DNA of 42,946 nt. It comes from Methylobacter sp. Lineage in GTDB: Bacteria; Pseudomonadota; Gammaproteobacteria; Methylococcales; Methylomonadaceae. The position numbers were made by a program, and so were the translations under genes. Positions 8,072 through 16,684 of this stretch are shown here, piece after piece; position 1 is the first letter of the stretch; each line of letters starts with the position of its first letter. The DNA is taken from NCBI RefSeq assembly GCF_004322395.1, contig NZ_SCTW01000071.1, positions 1-42,946 on the forward strand. Direction: 5' to 3'. A model generated the notes under the pieces. That model searched no databases, had not been told where the DNA came from, and saw nothing but the letters and a program-made list of their open reading frames with translations.

Positions 8072-9553
8072 TCAGTCTTCATGCCGAACAGCGTCTGTTT
8101 CCCCCAAATCAGTGTTCGACTCCCAACCGCCTCCTAAAGCCTTGTAAAGCGCGGCCAGCGCCGTTGCCGTAGCGGTTTCACTTTGGGCCAGACGTTCCTG
8201 GTCTTGCAATAAGCGCAATTCGGCATCCAGTACGGTCAGAAAGTCGGCGATGCCTTCCGCAAATCGAATATGAGCCAATTCATGGGCTCTTTCGCTGGCC
8301 TTGGCAGCTGAGGTCAGCAACTCTCTGCGGCTTCGTTCCCGATTGTAATTTACCAGCGTGTTTTCGGTTTCTTCCAAAGCATTCAGCACGGTCTGCTCGT
8401 ACTGCGCCAAGTCAGCCTCGGCACGAGCGTCTGCGGCTTTGATTCGTGCGTACACGCGGCCTAAATCCAGAGCCGCCCAACTGATCCTAGGGCCGGCGGA
8501 ATAGGTATCGGAACCCGCCGCGCCGATTCCGGACAAAGTACTGGCCTCAAGAGCGATAGTGCCGACAAATGTTACGCGCGGAAATAGATCGGCGGTGGAG
8601 ACGCCTATACGGGCGGTAGACGCTGCCAGAGTCCGTTCGGCGATACGAATATCAGGACGGCGGCGCAGTAGTTCCGCAGGCCGCCCGATTTTGATAGTCT
8701 TGGGTATTTTCGGCAGCGGCGCAGGCTGCGACAATTTCTCTGTCAGAGCGCCTGGGAGTTGCCCTGTGAGTACACTGAGCCGATGTATAGTCTGCTGAAT
8801 TGCGCTCTCCAAAGGCGGAATGAGCGCCCGAGTGGAATCGAGCTGAGCTTTTGCCCTTGAAGAATCAAGTTCGGTTCCACGGCCGTTTTCAAGCCTGACA
8901 AGGGTTATTTCCAATGTTTGAGTCTGGTTCATTGCGTTTTTTTTCGCCGTTGCCAACTGATTTTGCAGCCCTCGCAGTTCGAAATAATTTCTGGCCACTT
9001 CAGCGATCAGGCTAACACCAAGATCCCGAAGACTTGCTTCCTGCACATCAACTTCGTCGCTGCTTGCTTCGACGTTGCGCCGTACTCGGCCGAAGAAATC
9101 GACTTCCCAAAAAGCATCGAACCCGATGTTGTAGAGTTTAAGATCGCGCGGCGCAAAGGACCTGTTATTCAGGGCGGCCGCGCTTCGTTTTTGATCTGTA
9201 TAATTGGCATGAGAACTGACGATAGGCGCCAAATTCAGTCCCGCTTCCATATACAACGCCCGTGCTTCACGAAGATTAGCTCGGGCAGCTTCCAGATCTC
9301 GGTTGCGCCGCACTGTTTGATCGACAAGTCCGGTTAAATCCTTGTCTTCAAACAGTTTCCACCACGCTACGTCTACAGCCTGGGCGGAAAATTCCGGGTA
9401 GTTCGCATTGGCGAAGGCTTGTCCGGCATCCATAGTCGGGGTCTTGTAATCGGGACCTACTGCACAGGCGCTGAGTAAAAAGGCGTAAAGTAGAATCCGG
9501 CCGCGACCAATGGTATTACGGAGGTAAAGTTCTGCGGAATGCATTTTTTTCAT
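8072..9553 (-). CDS. Efflux outer membrane factor, NodT/OprM family lipoprotein
   Basis: 493 residues. This is the TolC-like trimeric channel of a tripartite pump. A short leader ends in a lipobox (LLSAC), followed by AVGPDYKTP, the hallmark of NodT/OprM proteins. The two outer-membrane efflux repeats follow, with WWKLFEDKDL early, RRRPDIRIAERTLAASTARIGV in the middle and FAEGIADFLTVLDAELRLL near the end. A second Met at residue 4 is an alternative start. It lies downstream of the RND pump gene with a 160-bp gap containing a hairpin repeat. Expected in the outer membrane. Confidence 0.93.
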   Translation of the reverse strand: MKKMHSAELYLRNTIGRGRILLYAFLLSACAVGPDYKTPTMDAGQAFANANYPEFSAQAVDVAWWKLFEDKDLTGLVDQTVRRNRDLEAARANLREARALYMEAGLNLAPIVSSHANYTDQKRSAAALNNRSFAPRDLKLYNIGFDAFWEVDFFGRVRRNVEASSDEVDVQEASLRDLGVSLIAEVARNYFELRGLQNQLATAKKNAMNQTQTLEITLVRLENGRGTELDSSRAKAQLDSTRALIPPLESAIQQTIHRLSVLTGQLPGALTEKLSQPAPLPKIPKTIKIGRPAELLRRRPDIRIAERTLAASTARIGVSTADLFPRVTFVGTIALEASTLSGIGAAGSDTYSAGPRISWAALDLGRVYARIKAADARAEADLAQYEQTVLNALEETENTLVNYNRERSRRELLTSAAKASERAHELAHIRFAEGIADFLTVLDAELRLLQDQERLAQSETATATALAALYKALGGGWESNTDLGETDAVRHED

Positions 9554-9589
9554 AGACTATATCGTCGTTAAATATGGGAGCTGTTGACT

Positions 9590-9641
9590 GCCGGAGTGCA
9601 GGCTCCGCCTGCAAGTACAAGCAGAGCTTGCACTCCAGGCG
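9590..9641. repeat. GCAGGC/GCCTGC hairpin repeat
   Basis: GCAGGC-TCC-GCCTGC at 9598-9612, followed by a second, similar hairpin with GCAAGC/GCTTGC character ending in CACTCC. A related copy (GCAGGC-GAA-GCCTGC then ACTCC) lies at 23309-23327, so this is a dispersed family. It sits between the pump and outer membrane factor genes, and may affect expression of the last gene. Confidence 0.65.
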
Positions 9642-9713
9642 CAATGCGTTGACTGCTTTGTCTAAACATAATGCAATATGAATTATTTCTATCGCTTAGA
9701 TGAAATAGCTTTT

Positions 9714-12700
9714 TCATAAGTCGTGTCCTGAAGATGCATGCCCGGGCAATTTTTGCCTCGAAGATTGCCAACGTTGCGCCAAAGCCTGAGCGATTACATA
9801 AAACACCGGCGTTAACAGCAGACCAAACACAGTCACACCCAACATGCCGCTGAACACAGCAGTGCCAAGTAATCGCCGTGATTCCGATCCCGCTCCTTGA
9901 GAAATCACCAGCGGAAACACGCCCATAATAAAAGCGAATGAAGTCATCAAAATGGGTCTCAGCCGAATTCGTGCCGCTTCCATCGCCGCATCGAAACGGT
10001 TAAGTCCGCCCTCTTGACGCCGTTTGGCGAACTCCACGATAAGAATCGCGTTCTTGCTGGCTAAACCCACCAGTACGATGAACCCGATCTGGGTAAAAAT
10101 GTTGTTGTCCATGTCGCATAGCCATACGCCTGCCAACGAAGACAGAATACACATCGGCACAATCAGGATCACCGCAAACGGCAACGACCAGCTTTCATAC
10201 TGGGCAGCCAAGGCCAAAAACACAAAAATCACGCTTAACGGAAAAACAAGCAGAGCAGTGTTTCCTGCTAACACTTGTTGCAGGCTGAGTTCGGTCCATT
10301 CAAAGCCGAATCCCGGCGGCAGTTCTGCGTCCATTAGTTTGTTCATCGTGATAATCGCTTGGCCGGAACTGATTCCGGGCAAGGTGCTGCCGTTAATTTC
10401 CGCCGCCGGATACATGTTGTAGCGGGTGATTTTATCGGGCCCGGTGATTTCCTTAACCGACATAAGAGACCCGAGAGGCACCATTCCGCCTTGAAGATTG
10501 CGCGTCTTTAGCTCGGCGATATCGGACGGTTTCATGCGAAACTCCGAATCGGCTTGTGCCACTACCTGATAAGTTCTGCCAAAACTATTGAAATCGTTTA
10601 CATAAAGAGATCCAAGATAAATCTGCAACGTGTCGAACACTTCCTTTAAAGGCACATCCATAGATTTGGCTCGAGTACGATCCACGTCCAGAAAAAGTTG
10701 CGGCACTCCTGCACGGAAAGTCGTAAACAGCCCGGCCAGACCCGGTTGCTGGCTGCCCTTGGCGACCAGATCGTTGGTGATATTCTGTAGCGCGTCAATA
10801 CCGGCATTGGAACGATCCTGGATTTGCAGTTTAAAACCGCCCACTACGCTCATGCCCCGAATCGGAGGCGGCGGAAATGCGGCAATGTAAGCCCCCTCAA
10901 TTTGGGCAAGATTCTGCGTAAGTTTTTTGACCACAGCGTCGGCATGAAGCTCTGGATGACCGGCGCGCCGATCGAAGTCATCCAGTCTGGCAAACATCGT
11001 CGCGACATTGGATTGGTTGGAGCCGGCCAAAAACGAAAAGCCGGCATAGGCAATTACATGCTTGACCCCTTCCGTTTTCATAATAATGCGGGTGGCCTGC
11101 TGAACCACGTCCTGGGTGCGGGCCAACGAGGCTGCGTCGGGCAACTGCGCGTACAAAATAAGGTATCCTTGGTCTTGCTGAGGGATGAAGCCTGTCGGTA
11201 CTTTTTCGAAAGCCAGCAAATTGAGCCCATTGAGCCCTACATAAAGCACCAGCACCACCGCCGTCATACGGATCAGTCTGCCGACCAGCCGGGAATAGCC
11301 TTCACTGAACAAATCGAAGAAGCGGTTGAAGCCGGTGAAGAACCAGCCGAACAGGCGATCGAACAGCCGTGTGAGCCAGTCCTTGTCGCCATGCGCCCGA
11401 TCCAGCAGTAACGCACACAGGGCTGGGCTCAGGGTCAATGAATTGAACGCCGATATTGCTGTGGAAACCGCGATGGTCAATGCAAATTGCTTATAGAAAG
11501 CGCCCGAGACACCGGTAATAAAGGCGGTGGGCACGAACACAGCGACCAGAACCAACGCTGTAGCAATGATGGGGCCGACGACTTCACCCATAGCCTTCCG
11601 GGTGGCCTCGCGGGCCGTCAAGCCTAAGGCCATGTGGCGTTCCACATTCTCTACCACCACGATGGCGTCATCTACGACAATACCGATAGCCAGCACCAAG
11701 CCGAATAAGGATAAGGTGTTAAGCGACAAGCCCAGCGCCGACATTATCGCGAAGGTGCCGATCAAAGAAACCGGTACGGCAAGCAGCGGAATGATAGTGG
11801 CGCGCCAGTTCTGCAAGAATATTACAACCACCAGCACCACCAGCAGGATGGCTTCGAACAGGGTTTTCGCCACCGCGTCGATGGACTGCTGCACAAACAC
11901 GATAGTGTCATAAACAAGCGTGTAGTCAAGACCTTCGGGGAAGCGCGGCTTAAGCTTCTCCATAGTCTCCAACACTGCTTTTCTGGTTTCCAGAGCGTTG
12001 GAGCCGGGCAGCTGGAAAATGGCAAGGCCCACGCTGGGTTCGCCATCCAGGAACAGACCCGAGTTATAATCCTTGGCGCCTAGTTCGATACGAGCCACGT
12101 CCTTTAGACGGGTCACTTGTCCATCATCACCTTTCTTAATAACGATTTCGGAGAACTGATCAGCCTCCATCAGCCGTCCCATGGTAGTGACAGTGTATTG
12201 AAAATCGGTATTTTCCTTGCTGGGCTGCTGGCCGACTGCGCCTGCGGCGACTTGCACATTTTGTTCGCGGATTGCGTTAATCACATCGCTAGCGGTCAGA
12301 TTGAGAGCGGCAATTTTCTCAGGGTTCAGCCAGAGGCGCATGCTATAGTCGCGGGCGCCGAAAATCGCGATATCTCCGACGCCGGGCAGCCGCGCCAGGG
12401 TATCTTTAAGTTGCAGCAGCGCGTAATTGCTCAAATAAACGCTGTCATAGCGCTTGTCCGGGGAGATTAGGTTAACAACCAAACTCAAGTCCGGGCTGCG
12501 TTTTTTGACGCTGATGCCTTGCCGGCCCACTTCCTGTGGCAGCTTGGGCTCGGCCAAAGCCACCCGGTTTTGCACCAGTACCTGAGCCTTGTCCAGATTA
12601 GTGCCCGGTTTGAACGTAATGGTCAGCGCCATGTTGCCGCTATTGGTGGACTGAGAAGTCATGTACAGCATATCCTCGACACCGTTCACTTCCTGCTCGA

Positions 12701-12902
12701 TAGGCGTCGCTACGGTTTCGGCCACTACTTGGGCGTTGGCGCCGGGGTAGGCCGCACTCACTTGCACGGTAGGGGGAGCGATCTCGGGATATTGGGCAAT
12801 AGGCAGGCCAATCAGCGCCAGCCCGCCGACGATGACAATGACGATGGATAATACCGACGCAAAAATCGGGCGGTCGATAAAAAAGCGAGTGAATCGGTTC
12901 AT
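9714..12902 (-). CDS. RND efflux pump, inner membrane transporter (HAE1/MexF-like)
   Basis: 1062 residues, full length for a hydrophobe/amphiphile efflux-1 pump. It uses the proton gradient to export drugs or other toxic compounds. The N-terminus MNRFTRFFIDRPIFASVLSI is typical, followed by AQYPEIAPPTVQVSAAYPGA. The transmembrane proton relay is visible as GIVVDDAIVVVENVERH, with the paired Asp, and GLASKNAILIVEFAK, with the relay Lys. Twelve membrane segments and two large periplasmic loops are expected. Closest by eye to the MexF/OqxB branch. The adaptor gene lies upstream and the outer membrane factor downstream. Confidence 0.96.
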   Translation of the reverse strand: MNRFTRFFIDRPIFASVLSIVIVIVGGLALIGLPIAQYPEIAPPTVQVSAAYPGANAQVVAETVATPIEQEVNGVEDMLYMTSQSTNSGNMALTITFKPGTNLDKAQVLVQNRVALAEPKLPQEVGRQGISVKKRSPDLSLVVNLISPDKRYDSVYLSNYALLQLKDTLARLPGVGDIAIFGARDYSMRLWLNPEKIAALNLTASDVINAIREQNVQVAAGAVGQQPSKENTDFQYTVTTMGRLMEADQFSEIVIKKGDDGQVTRLKDVARIELGAKDYNSGLFLDGEPSVGLAIFQLPGSNALETRKAVLETMEKLKPRFPEGLDYTLVYDTIVFVQQSIDAVAKTLFEAILLVVLVVVIFLQNWRATIIPLLAVPVSLIGTFAIMSALGLSLNTLSLFGLVLAIGIVVDDAIVVVENVERHMALGLTAREATRKAMGEVVGPIIATALVLVAVFVPTAFITGVSGAFYKQFALTIAVSTAISAFNSLTLSPALCALLLDRAHGDKDWLTRLFDRLFGWFFTGFNRFFDLFSEGYSRLVGRLIRMTAVVLVLYVGLNGLNLLAFEKVPTGFIPQQDQGYLILYAQLPDAASLARTQDVVQQATRIIMKTEGVKHVIAYAGFSFLAGSNQSNVATMFARLDDFDRRAGHPELHADAVVKKLTQNLAQIEGAYIAAFPPPPIRGMSVVGGFKLQIQDRSNAGIDALQNITNDLVAKGSQQPGLAGLFTTFRAGVPQLFLDVDRTRAKSMDVPLKEVFDTLQIYLGSLYVNDFNSFGRTYQVVAQADSEFRMKPSDIAELKTRNLQGGMVPLGSLMSVKEITGPDKITRYNMYPAAEINGSTLPGISSGQAIITMNKLMDAELPPGFGFEWTELSLQQVLAGNTALLVFPLSVIFVFLALAAQYESWSLPFAVILIVPMCILSSLAGVWLCDMDNNIFTQIGFIVLVGLASKNAILIVEFAKRRQEGGLNRFDAAMEAARIRLRPILMTSFAFIMGVFPLVISQGAGSESRRLLGTAVFSGMLGVTVFGLLLTPVFYVIAQALAQRWQSSRQKLPGHASSGHDL

Positions 12903-12934
12903 GATTTGTTCTAAGTTAACCGTTGGAAAAATAG

Positions 12935-13078
12935 AGCACTGATGGCACGGATTTGACTGATAAGCTCAGATAAAATGAATTTCTTTTTCATCAAGATATA
13001 AATAATTTTGTAAGGGAAAACATTCACGAATAAAAAGAAAATCAGATCCGTTTATACCCGTCTAAATCCGTGTTCTAA
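12935..13078. repeat. Dispersed repeat with CACGGATTT/AAATCCGTG ends
   Basis: The 197-bp gap between adaptor and pump genes holds GCACGGATTTGA near 12949 and CTAAATCCGTGTTCT near 13062, an inverted pair around an AT-rich core. A related GCACGGATTTG occurs at 38691. No open frame or terminator is evident, so the pump genes are probably still cotranscribed. Confidence 0.5.
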
Positions 13079-13099
13079 TGAAGTCAGCATTACCATAGT

Positions 13100-14359
13100 T
13101 CATATCTTTCCATCGCGTCCGTTAGCCACTGTGCTGCGTTCAGGACTCACCTTAATGCCCGGTCTGAGCTTTTGTATGCCTTCGATAACTATCCAGTCTT
13201 CAGGTTTAAGCCCTTGAGTGATTACACGAGACTGACCGATATGAGCGCCAAGCTCCACCTTGCGGTATTCCACCTGATTTTCCTGATTCACCACCCATAC
13301 AAACCGTTGCGCTTGATCCGTACCGATAGCTCGATCGGGAATCAAGATGGCTGGGTACGGCGCACTACCGCGAACCCGCATACGGGCAAAAAAGCCGGGA
13401 CTTAACAATTCGTCCGGGTTAGCAAACACCCCCCGCAATGTCAGAGTCCCCGTAGCCGCATCTTCACGCGGCGATATATAGTCGAGATGGCCCTGGTGAG
13501 GAAAACTAACCTCATCAGCCACAGCCAATTCCACTGGCGTTTGTTCATCACCTAGACTGCCGCGCCCATCTTTCTGTGCCTGACGCCGATATTTCAGTAC
13601 CGAACGCTCGTCCGCATCCACGTAAATATAGACCGGGTCGGTGGAGACGATAAAAGTCAATAAAGTTGCATCGCCTCCGCCACCGTTGACCACATTACCG
13701 GCAGTGATCAGTTCACGACCGATACGGCCGTCTATAGGGGAGCGTATTTGGGTATACTCCAAATTCAACCGAGCCGTATTGACATTGGCTTGTGCAGACT
13801 GAACTGCCGCAACTGCTTCCCGTAGTCCCTTGCTGCGAGAGTCATGTTCCTCTTCGGAAATGGCTTTGGCGCGAAATAAGCGCTCGGCTCGGGATAAGTC
13901 GTTTTTTGCCAGCTCGTGCCGAGATTTAGCCCGCTCCAATTCGGCTTCGGCGTAGTTCAGTTGGGCGGCGAATGGTTTCGGGTCGATCTGGAATAAAAGA
14001 TCGCCTTTATGTACCTTGTCTCCAGCCTTGAAGTTCACTTTCTCCAGGTAACCGCTCACCCGGGCGCGCACGTCTACCGAGTTGACTGCCTCGATGCGTC
14101 CGGTGTATTCGTCCCATTCAGTCACTTGTTGCGACAGCGGCTGTGCAATTTTGACAGTGGGCAATTGGCCATGGCCCGGCTGAGAGCCCGACTTGTCATG
14201 GTTTCCGCAACCGGCTATTACCATCAAAGTGAAAACGGCCAGCAGACCGTTGGATAACCTTGCACTCAAAGAAAAGCTTTCGTGCCATACAGTAGATAAC
14301 GCCCTCCCCTGTAACCTTAAGCGATGGATGACAGCCAACCTATGTGTTTCTTTTTTCAT
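13100..14359 (-). CDS. RND efflux periplasmic adaptor (MexE/AcrA-like lipoprotein)
   Basis: About 419 residues. It bridges the inner membrane pump and the outer membrane channel. A hydrophobic leader ends in a lipobox (VIAGC), followed by the barrel-sandwich hybrid domain (EYTGRIEAVNSVDVRARVSGYLEKV), the alpha-hairpin, and RSPIDGRIGRELITAGNVV. The frame is open from 14410, but that start would overlap the promoter and the operator-like palindrome at 14393-14408, so the ATG at 14359 (MKKETHRL) is preferred. First gene of the pump operon. Confidence 0.93.
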   Translation of the reverse strand: MKKETHRLAVIHRLRLQGRALSTVWHESFSLSARLSNGLLAVFTLMVIAGCGNHDKSGSQPGHGQLPTVKIAQPLSQQVTEWDEYTGRIEAVNSVDVRARVSGYLEKVNFKAGDKVHKGDLLFQIDPKPFAAQLNYAEAELERAKSRHELAKNDLSRAERLFRAKAISEEEHDSRSKGLREAVAAVQSAQANVNTARLNLEYTQIRSPIDGRIGRELITAGNVVNGGGGDATLLTFIVSTDPVYIYVDADERSVLKYRRQAQKDGRGSLGDEQTPVELAVADEVSFPHQGHLDYISPREDAATGTLTLRGVFANPDELLSPGFFARMRVRGSAPYPAILIPDRAIGTDQAQRFVWVVNQENQVEYRKVELGAHIGQSRVITQGLKPEDWIVIEGIQKLRPGIKVSPERSTVANGRDGKI

Positions 14360-14392
14360 CCTTTTTACATCCTGAACTTTAATGGCAAAAAC

Positions 14393-14408
14393 GGTAAGAT
14401 ATATTACC
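14393..14408. promoter_or_regulatory. Candidate TetR operator
   Basis: GGTAA-GATATA-TTACC, a 16-bp dyad lying 5-20 bp downstream of the -10 element of the pump promoter and 57 bp from the tetR start. Position and symmetry fit a repressor site for the divergent TetR-family regulator. Inferred; no binding data. Confidence 0.55.
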
Positions 14409-14412
14409 ATTT

Positions 14413-14441
14413 AATTTAAAGTATGCTATTGTTTGCGTCAA
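14413..14441 (-). promoter_or_regulatory. Sigma-70 promoter for the efflux operon
   Basis: On the minus strand, TTGACG (14441-14436), a 17-bp spacer and TAAATT (14418-14413). Five of six bases of the -35 and four of six of the -10 match consensus. It directs transcription into the adaptor gene, with the candidate operator just downstream. Confidence 0.55.
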
Positions 14442-14464
14442 ATTAATTTCGTGAGTACTACGCT

Positions 14465-15118
14465 ATGATTAAATGCGGACGACCTCGCAAAGGAGAGGAA
14501 CTTCAAAGTCGTGATCGATTACTGGACACTGCTTTCAACCTTTTCCTTGAAAACGGCTACGGCAACCTCAGCCTGGAAACTATCGCTCGGGATGCGCGCG
14601 TGTCAATGCGAACCATTTATAGCCAGTTCGGCGGTAAGGTTGGGTTATTCGGCGCTGTGATAAGGCGTTGCAGCGATCAGTTCGTGACCAGTCTGACAGA
14701 AGAACACGTTTTGGAGAGTTCTCCAGAGGAAGCGCTGATCTCTTTTGCTAAACAGTTTCTGTACCGCATCACACGGCCGGACGTGGTGCGTATACGCGCC
14801 ATACTGATTGGCGAATCGCCACGCTTTCCCGATCTAGCCACGCAATTTTATGAACAAGGGCCTCAGCGTACTCTTGATTATCTGGCACAGTTTTTCGCAC
14901 GGCAGCAGCAAGCAGGCTATTTTGCCGAAATAGATACGCATTTTCTCGCTGAACAATTCTTGAGCGGATTGCGCAGTGAGCGAATATTAAAACTACAGCT
15001 CGGTTTGGAACCAACGCCGGATGAAGCGGAAATCGATATTTGGGTACGTCAAGCCGTTGACTTGTTCCTTTACGGTAGCCTGAAAAACAGGCGGAACATT
15101 AGTAATGAACATTCATGA
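14465..15118 (+). CDS. TetR/AcrR-family transcriptional regulator
   Basis: 217 residues. The N-terminal helix-turn-helix is clear: RDRLLDTAFNLFLENGYGNLSLETIARDARVSMRTIYSQFGGKVGLFGAVI. The rest is the variable ligand-binding and dimer domain, with AEQFLSGLRSERILKLQLG near the end, similar to AcrR-type C-terminal domains. It is divergent from the efflux operon with only 105 bp between start codons, so it probably represses the pump and is relieved by a pump substrate. The substrate cannot be told from the sequence. Confidence 0.92.
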   Translation: MIKCGRPRKGEELQSRDRLLDTAFNLFLENGYGNLSLETIARDARVSMRTIYSQFGGKVGLFGAVIRRCSDQFVTSLTEEHVLESSPEEALISFAKQFLYRITRPDVVRIRAILIGESPRFPDLATQFYEQGPQRTLDYLAQFFARQQQAGYFAEIDTHFLAEQFLSGLRSERILKLQLGLEPTPDEAEIDIWVRQAVDLFLYGSLKNRRNISNEHS

Positions 15119-15320
15119 CCAATCTTCCGCGTCTGCTTAGGCGCATCGACAGTTAAGCCAATATCTCCTAAAACTACAACTCAGATAGTTACTTTCCTGT
15201 TTTTAAAGTGCTTTTAAAAGTACACACCTTGCTGGCTCCCCATTTATAAAGCATCCAGCCTTATTTCGTGTCAAAATATAAGTTTACACTCATATATTGA
15301 ATCGAGAATTTTAAGTCTTT

Positions 15321-16265
15321 ATGAAAATAGCTATTCTGTCCCGCAACCCCAAACTGTATTCGACCACTCGGCTGGTCAAAGCCGCAGAAGCACGGGGCCA
15401 CAAAGTACGGGTGCTGGATGTATTGCGCTGTTATATGAATATTACTTCCCACAATCCATCTATTCATTATCGGGGTGAAGACTTAACCGGATTTGACGCC
15501 GTTATTCCTCGGATTGGTGCTTCAGTCACTTTTTACGGGACTGCGGTATTAAGACAATTTGAAATGATGAATGTTTTTCCTTTGAACGAGTCGGTAGCTA
15601 TATCGAGATCACGCGACAAGTTAAGGTCAACGCAACTGCTAGCCAGGAAAGGCATAGGTTTGCCGGTAACCGGCTTTGCCAATAATCCTGACGATATCGA
15701 AGACTTGATTGCTCAAGTAGGCGGCGCCCCGCTGGTGATTAAATTGCTGGAAGGCACGCAAGGTATCGGCGTGGTCTTGGCCGAAACTCATAACGCCGCG
15801 GAAAGCGTTATTCAGGCGTTCATGGGACTTAAAGCCAATATCATGGTACAGGAATATATCAAGGAAGCCAGTGGCAGCGATATTCGCTGTTTTGTAGTAG
15901 GCGACAAAGTCGTCGCCGCGATGAAACGGCAAGCAGTGCCTGGGGAGTTTCGTTCGAACTTACACCGTGGCGGGTCCGCGGCTTTAGTACGACTAACCCC
16001 CGAAGAACGGTCTACCGCTGTGCGAGCCGCAAAAATCATGGGCCTGAATGTATGCGGCGTAGACATGCTGCGTTCTAATCATGGCCCGGTTATTATGGAA
16101 GTTAATTCATCTCCCGGTTTGCAAGGTATCGAAGTAGCCAGCGGCAAGGATATTGCGGATTTAATCATTCAATTTATTGAAAAACGCTTTGAGACATTGG
16201 AAATCTCCAAAGACAAATCCGCTGTCGGTACCAACACAAGAACCCGTACTCGCGGTAAAGGCTAA
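15321..16265 (+). CDS. rimK: RimK-type ATP-grasp glutamate ligase
   Basis: 314 residues. RimK adds glutamate residues to the C-terminus of ribosomal protein S6. It carries the family N-terminus [21 protein letters not shown], the ATP-grasp nucleotide-binding segments [15 protein letters not shown] and [11 protein letters not shown], and the metal-binding [14 protein letters not shown]. The last 25 or so residues are a basic, Thr/Arg-rich tail. A second, decayed copy, including upstream and downstream flanks, lies at 23515-23984. This copy has no frameshift and is probably functional. Confidence 0.93.
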   Translation: MKIAILSRNPKLYSTTRLVKAAEARGHKVRVLDVLRCYMNITSHNPSIHYRGEDLTGFDAVIPRIGASVTFYGTAVLRQFEMMNVFPLNESVAISRSRDKLRSTQLLARKGIGLPVTGFANNPDDIEDLIAQVGGAPLVIKLLEGTQGIGVVLAETHNAAESVIQAFMGLKANIMVQEYIKEASGSDIRCFVVGDKVVAAMKRQAVPGEFRSNLHRGGSAALVRLTPEERSTAVRAAKIMGLNVCGVDMLRSNHGPVIMEVNSSPGLQGIEVASGKDIADLIIQFIEKRFETLEISKDKSAVGTNTRTRTRGKG

Positions 16266-16308
16266 TCGTACAATCAGCCCTCAATACACATCGATTTATC
16301 TTAATAGA

Positions 16309-16355
16309 AGGCAAAAACCATGTCCGTTTTTAAAAAAAGTCCGACAGACTCCTAG
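16309..16355 (+). pseudogene. Possible remnant of a rubredoxin gene start after rimK
   Basis: An AAGGCAAAAACC leader and an ATG at 16320 open an 11-codon frame, MSVFKKSPTDS. The intact rubredoxin downstream of the second rimK copy has AAGGCAAATC and MSDYKKYHC. The similarity is short, but it sits at the equivalent position about 54 bp after each rimK stop. It suggests the duplicated segment once ran from upstream of rimK into rubredoxin. Confidence 0.4.
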
Positions 16356-16684
16356 ACAGTAAGTGATTATCCAGTTTTGCAACTAACCAGTTGGTTTAGC
16401 AGGCTTACCGAGTCGAAGCACCAAAACTCGTTTTAATCAAACAATATCGCGGGCGATTATTATTAACTCTAGCAGCAGCCCTCGTTAGCGTATTTGCACG
16501 TTAAACTTCGCTTTATTGAAGATTCTCCTCCCCTGAATTCGTGAGGAAAATAGCCATATTGGCTAATTTTAGCTATTTAACATTGTTCTGAGTCTGGTAT
16601 AGTCAGTGCAGTATGTAGTTTCACCAATATAACTAAGTACTTCTATCTATATAAAAGGCTGCATTAATAAACAAGGAACTCAGT
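16356..16684. other. Intergenic region upstream of the two-partner secretion locus
   Basis: 329 bp without a credible gene. An extended -10 element (TGGTATAGT, 16595-16603) with no good -35 lies about 80 bp before the tpsA start and may drive the pair. The remainder is AT-rich and unlike the GC-rich coding sequence that follows. Confidence 0.4.

Noticed and set aside
14360-14410. Longer N-terminus for the efflux adaptor
   Set aside because: It would overlap the candidate operator and start within the promoter; the ATG at 14359 gives a normal lipoprotein leader.
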